A DNA stretch of 8,082 bases from Pseudomonadaceae bacterium UBA5811. Its GTDB lineage: Bacteria > Pseudomonadota > Gammaproteobacteria > Pseudomonadales > Pseudomonadaceae. Where the stretch lies: positions 1 through 8,082 of the forward strand of contig DIDB01000050.1 in NCBI GenBank assembly GCA_002417905.1, read 5' to 3'. A model generated the notes under the pieces. It saw nothing but the letters and a program-made list of their open reading frames with translations, made no database searches and was not told where the DNA came from. The translations under genes and the position numbers were made by a program. Below are positions 6,430 through 8,082 of this stretch, one piece after another (positions within the stretch are counted from its first letter, which is position 1; each line of letters begins with the position of its first letter).

Positions 6430-6960
6430 TCAGCGCAGTTTCCGGATACGCTCGGCCGGGCTGATCACGTCAGTCAGCCGGATGCCAAACTTTTCATTGA
6501 CCACCACCACCTCACCATGGGCCACCAGAGTACCGTTAACCAGCACATCCAGTGGTTCACCGGCCAGCCGGTCCAGCTCGATCACCGATCCCTGGTTCAG
6601 CTGCAGCAGGTTACGGATGCTGATTTCCGTATTGCCGACCTCCATGGAAATGGTGACCGGAATGTCTAGGATCACATCCAGGTTGGGTCCGCCCAGCCCA
6701 CCCTCTGTCACCGGCGGGGCCGTCACCGGACCAAACTCCGCAATCGGCACCCGGCCATCACTTCCGCCGGGCGCATGGCTCTGGTTAATCAGCGAATCGA
6801 TATCCTCCTGACTGGCACTTCCCGCCTCTTTCAGTGCAGAGGCCCACTCATCCGCCAGCGCCTGCTCCTCGGCAGAGGCTTTTTCTTCCGCAGTTTTTCC
6901 GGCTGCCGCATCGGGCTGGCCGGCCGGTACCTCTGCAGCCGGCTTTTCTTCATCAGCCAT
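6430..6960 (-). CDS. fliN: Flagellar motor switch protein FliN
   Basis: FliN forms the base of the C-ring, binds the export ATPase complex through FliH, and helps control rotation direction. At 176 residues it is longer than the enteric protein (about 137) because of an acidic, Ala-rich N-terminal extension (1-48). The C-terminal SpoA domain (about 94-173) is strongly conserved: LDVILDIPVTISMEVG (94-109), the NLLQLNQGSVIELDRLAGEP block (117-136) and the EKFGIRLTD stretch (156-164). The extension ends in SQEDIDSLINQ (50-60), resembling the N-terminal peptide of FliM. The ATG at 6960 has a GGAGAG site (6971-6966), 5 nt away. It follows fliM by 43 bp and lies 1 bp before fliO. Confidence 0.98.
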   Translation of the reverse strand: MADEEKPAAEVPAGQPDAAAGKTAEEKASAEEQALADEWASALKEAGSASQEDIDSLINQSHAPGGSDGRVPIAEFGPVTAPPVTEGGLGGPNLDVILDIPVTISMEVGNTEISIRNLLQLNQGSVIELDRLAGEPLDVLVNGTLVAHGEVVVVNEKFGIRLTDVISPAERIRKLR

Positions 6961-7003
6961 TGCATCTCTCCATCAATGGGGCTCGCCCGGAACGCAAAAC
7001 CGC

Positions 7004-7981
7004 TCAGCGCGGAATCCGCACCGGCTCCAGTATCTGCAGGGCCAGGTTGCCTTTCTGGGCGCCCATCCTGACCTTGAAAGTGGGAATGCCATTGGCCCGC
7101 AGCACCATGCTGTCCGGCAGAGCGACCGGAATCACATCACCCGGCTGCATGTCCAGCAGCTCGCGCAACCGGATCTGGCGCCGCACCACCGTAGCGGACA
7201 GCGGTACCCGGACGTCCAGCACATCCTCCCGCAACGCCCTGGTCCAGCGCTCGTCGTGGTCGTCCAGATCAGACTGGAAACCGGCATCCAGCATCTCGCG
7301 GATCGGCTCGATCAGTGAATAGGGCATGGTGAAATGCATGTCACCACCACCGCCATCCAGCTCGATATGAAAGGTCGAAACCACCACCACCTCGCTGGGG
7401 TTGACGATATTGGCCAGGGCCGGATTGACCTCCGAGTTCACATACTCGAAGTTGATTTTCATCACTGACTGCCAGGCTTCGGTCATGTCAACAAAAGCCT
7501 GGTCCAGCACCATCCGGACCACCCGCAGTTCGGTAGGCGTAAATTCCCGGCCCTCGATCTTGGCCGGCCGGCCATCCCCGCCAAAGAAGTTGTCCACCAG
7601 CTTGAAAACCAGCCGGGCATCCAGAATGAACAGGGCCGTCCCGCGCAGCGGCTTGACCTTGACCAGGTTCAGGCTGGTAGGCACATAAAGCGAATGGATG
7701 TACTCACCAAACTTCTGGACCTGGATCCCCCCTACGGCCACCTCGGCCGAACGGCGCAGCAGGTTGAACAGGCTGACCCGGGTATAACGGGCAAAACGCT
7801 CGTTGATCATCTCCAGGGTGGGCATCCGCCCGCGCACGATGCGCTCCTGGCTGGTCAGGTCATAACTTTTGACCTCGCCGGGGCGGGCCTGGGCCTCATC
7901 CTCCGTCTCGACAGAGCCGTCATCCACGCCATGCAACAGGGCGTCAATTTCATCCTGGGACAGGATGTCCTGCACTGCCAT
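7004..7981 (-). CDS. fliM: Flagellar motor switch protein FliM
   Basis: FliM is the middle C-ring protein that binds phospho-CheY and reverses motor rotation. From the ATG at 7981 the product is 325 residues. An in-frame TTG two codons upstream (7987) would add two residues and is less likely, since the family starts MAVQD. The N-terminal CheY-binding peptide ILSQDEIDALLHGV is at 6-19. The middle domain has the GG-x-G motif DNFFGGDG (130-137), which faces FliG, and the conserved HIELDGGGGD (205-214). The C-terminal SpoA domain (about 250-325) includes MQPGDVIPV (278-286). A GGGG element lies 9 nt before the ATG. The gene follows the fliL stop by 17 bp. All key motifs are intact. Confidence 0.98.
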   Translation of the reverse strand: MAVQDILSQDEIDALLHGVDDGSVETEDEAQARPGEVKSYDLTSQERIVRGRMPTLEMINERFARYTRVSLFNLLRRSAEVAVGGIQVQKFGEYIHSLYVPTSLNLVKVKPLRGTALFILDARLVFKLVDNFFGGDGRPAKIEGREFTPTELRVVRMVLDQAFVDMTEAWQSVMKINFEYVNSEVNPALANIVNPSEVVVVSTFHIELDGGGGDMHFTMPYSLIEPIREMLDAGFQSDLDDHDERWTRALREDVLDVRVPLSATVVRRQIRLRELLDMQPGDVIPVALPDSMVLRANGIPTFKVRMGAQKGNLALQILEPVRIPR

Positions 7982-7998
7982 AGCCAAAAACCCCGTAA

Positions 7999-8082
7999 TT
8001 ACTGGAAGGCAAGGTTGGTAAACAACACTTGCTCGATAACCGGCTGGCCCGGAAAATTCTGGGCCAGCCGGTTATCGAGCAA
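7999..8082 (-). CDS. fliL: FliL, C-terminal fragment (cut by window edge)
   Basis: FliL is a single-pass inner-membrane protein next to the stators that supports motor function. Only the last 27 codons are in the window. The ending PVIEQVLFTNLAFQ followed by TAA is typical of FliL C-termini, and the place just before fliM is its normal one. Codons upstream of about 8060 coincide with the right-hand arm of a palindrome. They stay open in frame, but may be an inverted duplicate rather than true fliL sequence. The part from 8050 to 7999 is the trustworthy portion. Confidence 0.85.
   Translation of the reverse strand: MLDNRLAQNFPGQPVIEQVLFTNLAFQ
8029..8082. repeat. Near-perfect 54-bp palindrome at right end, within fliL
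   Basis: Arms 8029-8050 and 8061-8082 are exact reverse complements over 22 bp. The 10-nt centre (GGAAAATTCT) continues the symmetry with GAA/TTC after one G/T mismatch, leaving only AA unpaired. The palindrome ends exactly at the window edge, so it may extend further. It lies in fliL coding sequence near the 3' end and has no T-tract, so it is not a normal terminator. Confidence 0.95.

Noticed and set aside
4807..6669. Very long plus-strand open frame (620 codons) opposite fliR-fliN
   Set aside because: It runs antisense across five well-identified genes. Its Gln/His-rich product has no family features and is the expected by-product of GC-rich codon bias.
8029..8082. Rho-independent terminator
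   Set aside because: There is no T-tract on either side, it sits inside fliL coding, and fliM follows within the same operon.
1..8082. CRISPR array, tRNA, rRNA, insertion sequence or prophage genes
   Set aside because: No regularly spaced repeats, tRNA-like cloverleaf, rRNA motifs, transposase or phage-like proteins were seen on either strand. The window is packed with flagellar genes.

Overview
The window is an almost gap-free flagellar export and switch operon, read entirely from the minus strand (right to left): fliL (3' end only), fliM, fliN, fliO, fliP, fliQ, fliR, flhB, then a 195-bp regulatory gap, flhA and the 5' part of flhF. The gene order, the presence of flhF (a determinant of polar flagellar placement) and close resemblance from memory to Pseudomonas-type FliM, FliN and FlhA point to a polarly flagellated gammaproteobacterium. 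The DNA is GC-rich. No database search was possible, so genus is not assigned.

Layout on the minus strand: fliL end (8082-7999), fliM (7981-7004), fliN (6960-6430), fliO (6428-6006), fliP (6006-5251), fliQ (5235-4966), fliR (4958-4182) and flhB (4168-3032) are separated by 43 bp at most, and fliO/fliP overlap. They look like one transcript. After flhB comes a non-coding gap (3031-2837) holding a good candidate sigma-54 (-24/-12) promoter and, downstream of its predicted start, a FleQ-box-like dyad. flhA (2836-725) and flhF (709-) follow as a second unit.

Together the genes encode the C-ring switch (FliM, FliN), the membrane export gate (FliP, FliQ, FliR, FlhB, FlhA with assembly factor FliO), the tail of the stator-associated protein FliL, and the start of the placement GTPase FlhF.

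The unusual features are at the two ends. At the left end, flhF runs as a normal gene to about position 179 and then the sequence turns back on itself: positions 1-177 are an inverted copy, about 93% identical, of positions 264-440. At the right end, positions 8029-8082 form a near-perfect 54-bp palindrome inside fliL. Both turning points coincide with short native inverted repeats. The simplest reading is fold-back chimerism (whole-genome amplification or assembly) at both ends of a contig rather than biology, although the left arm differs at 12 positions and is not a plain copy. I see no new biological system here. The most biologically interesting signals are the sigma-54/FleQ-like arrangement before flhA and a FliM-like peptide motif in the N-terminus of FliN.
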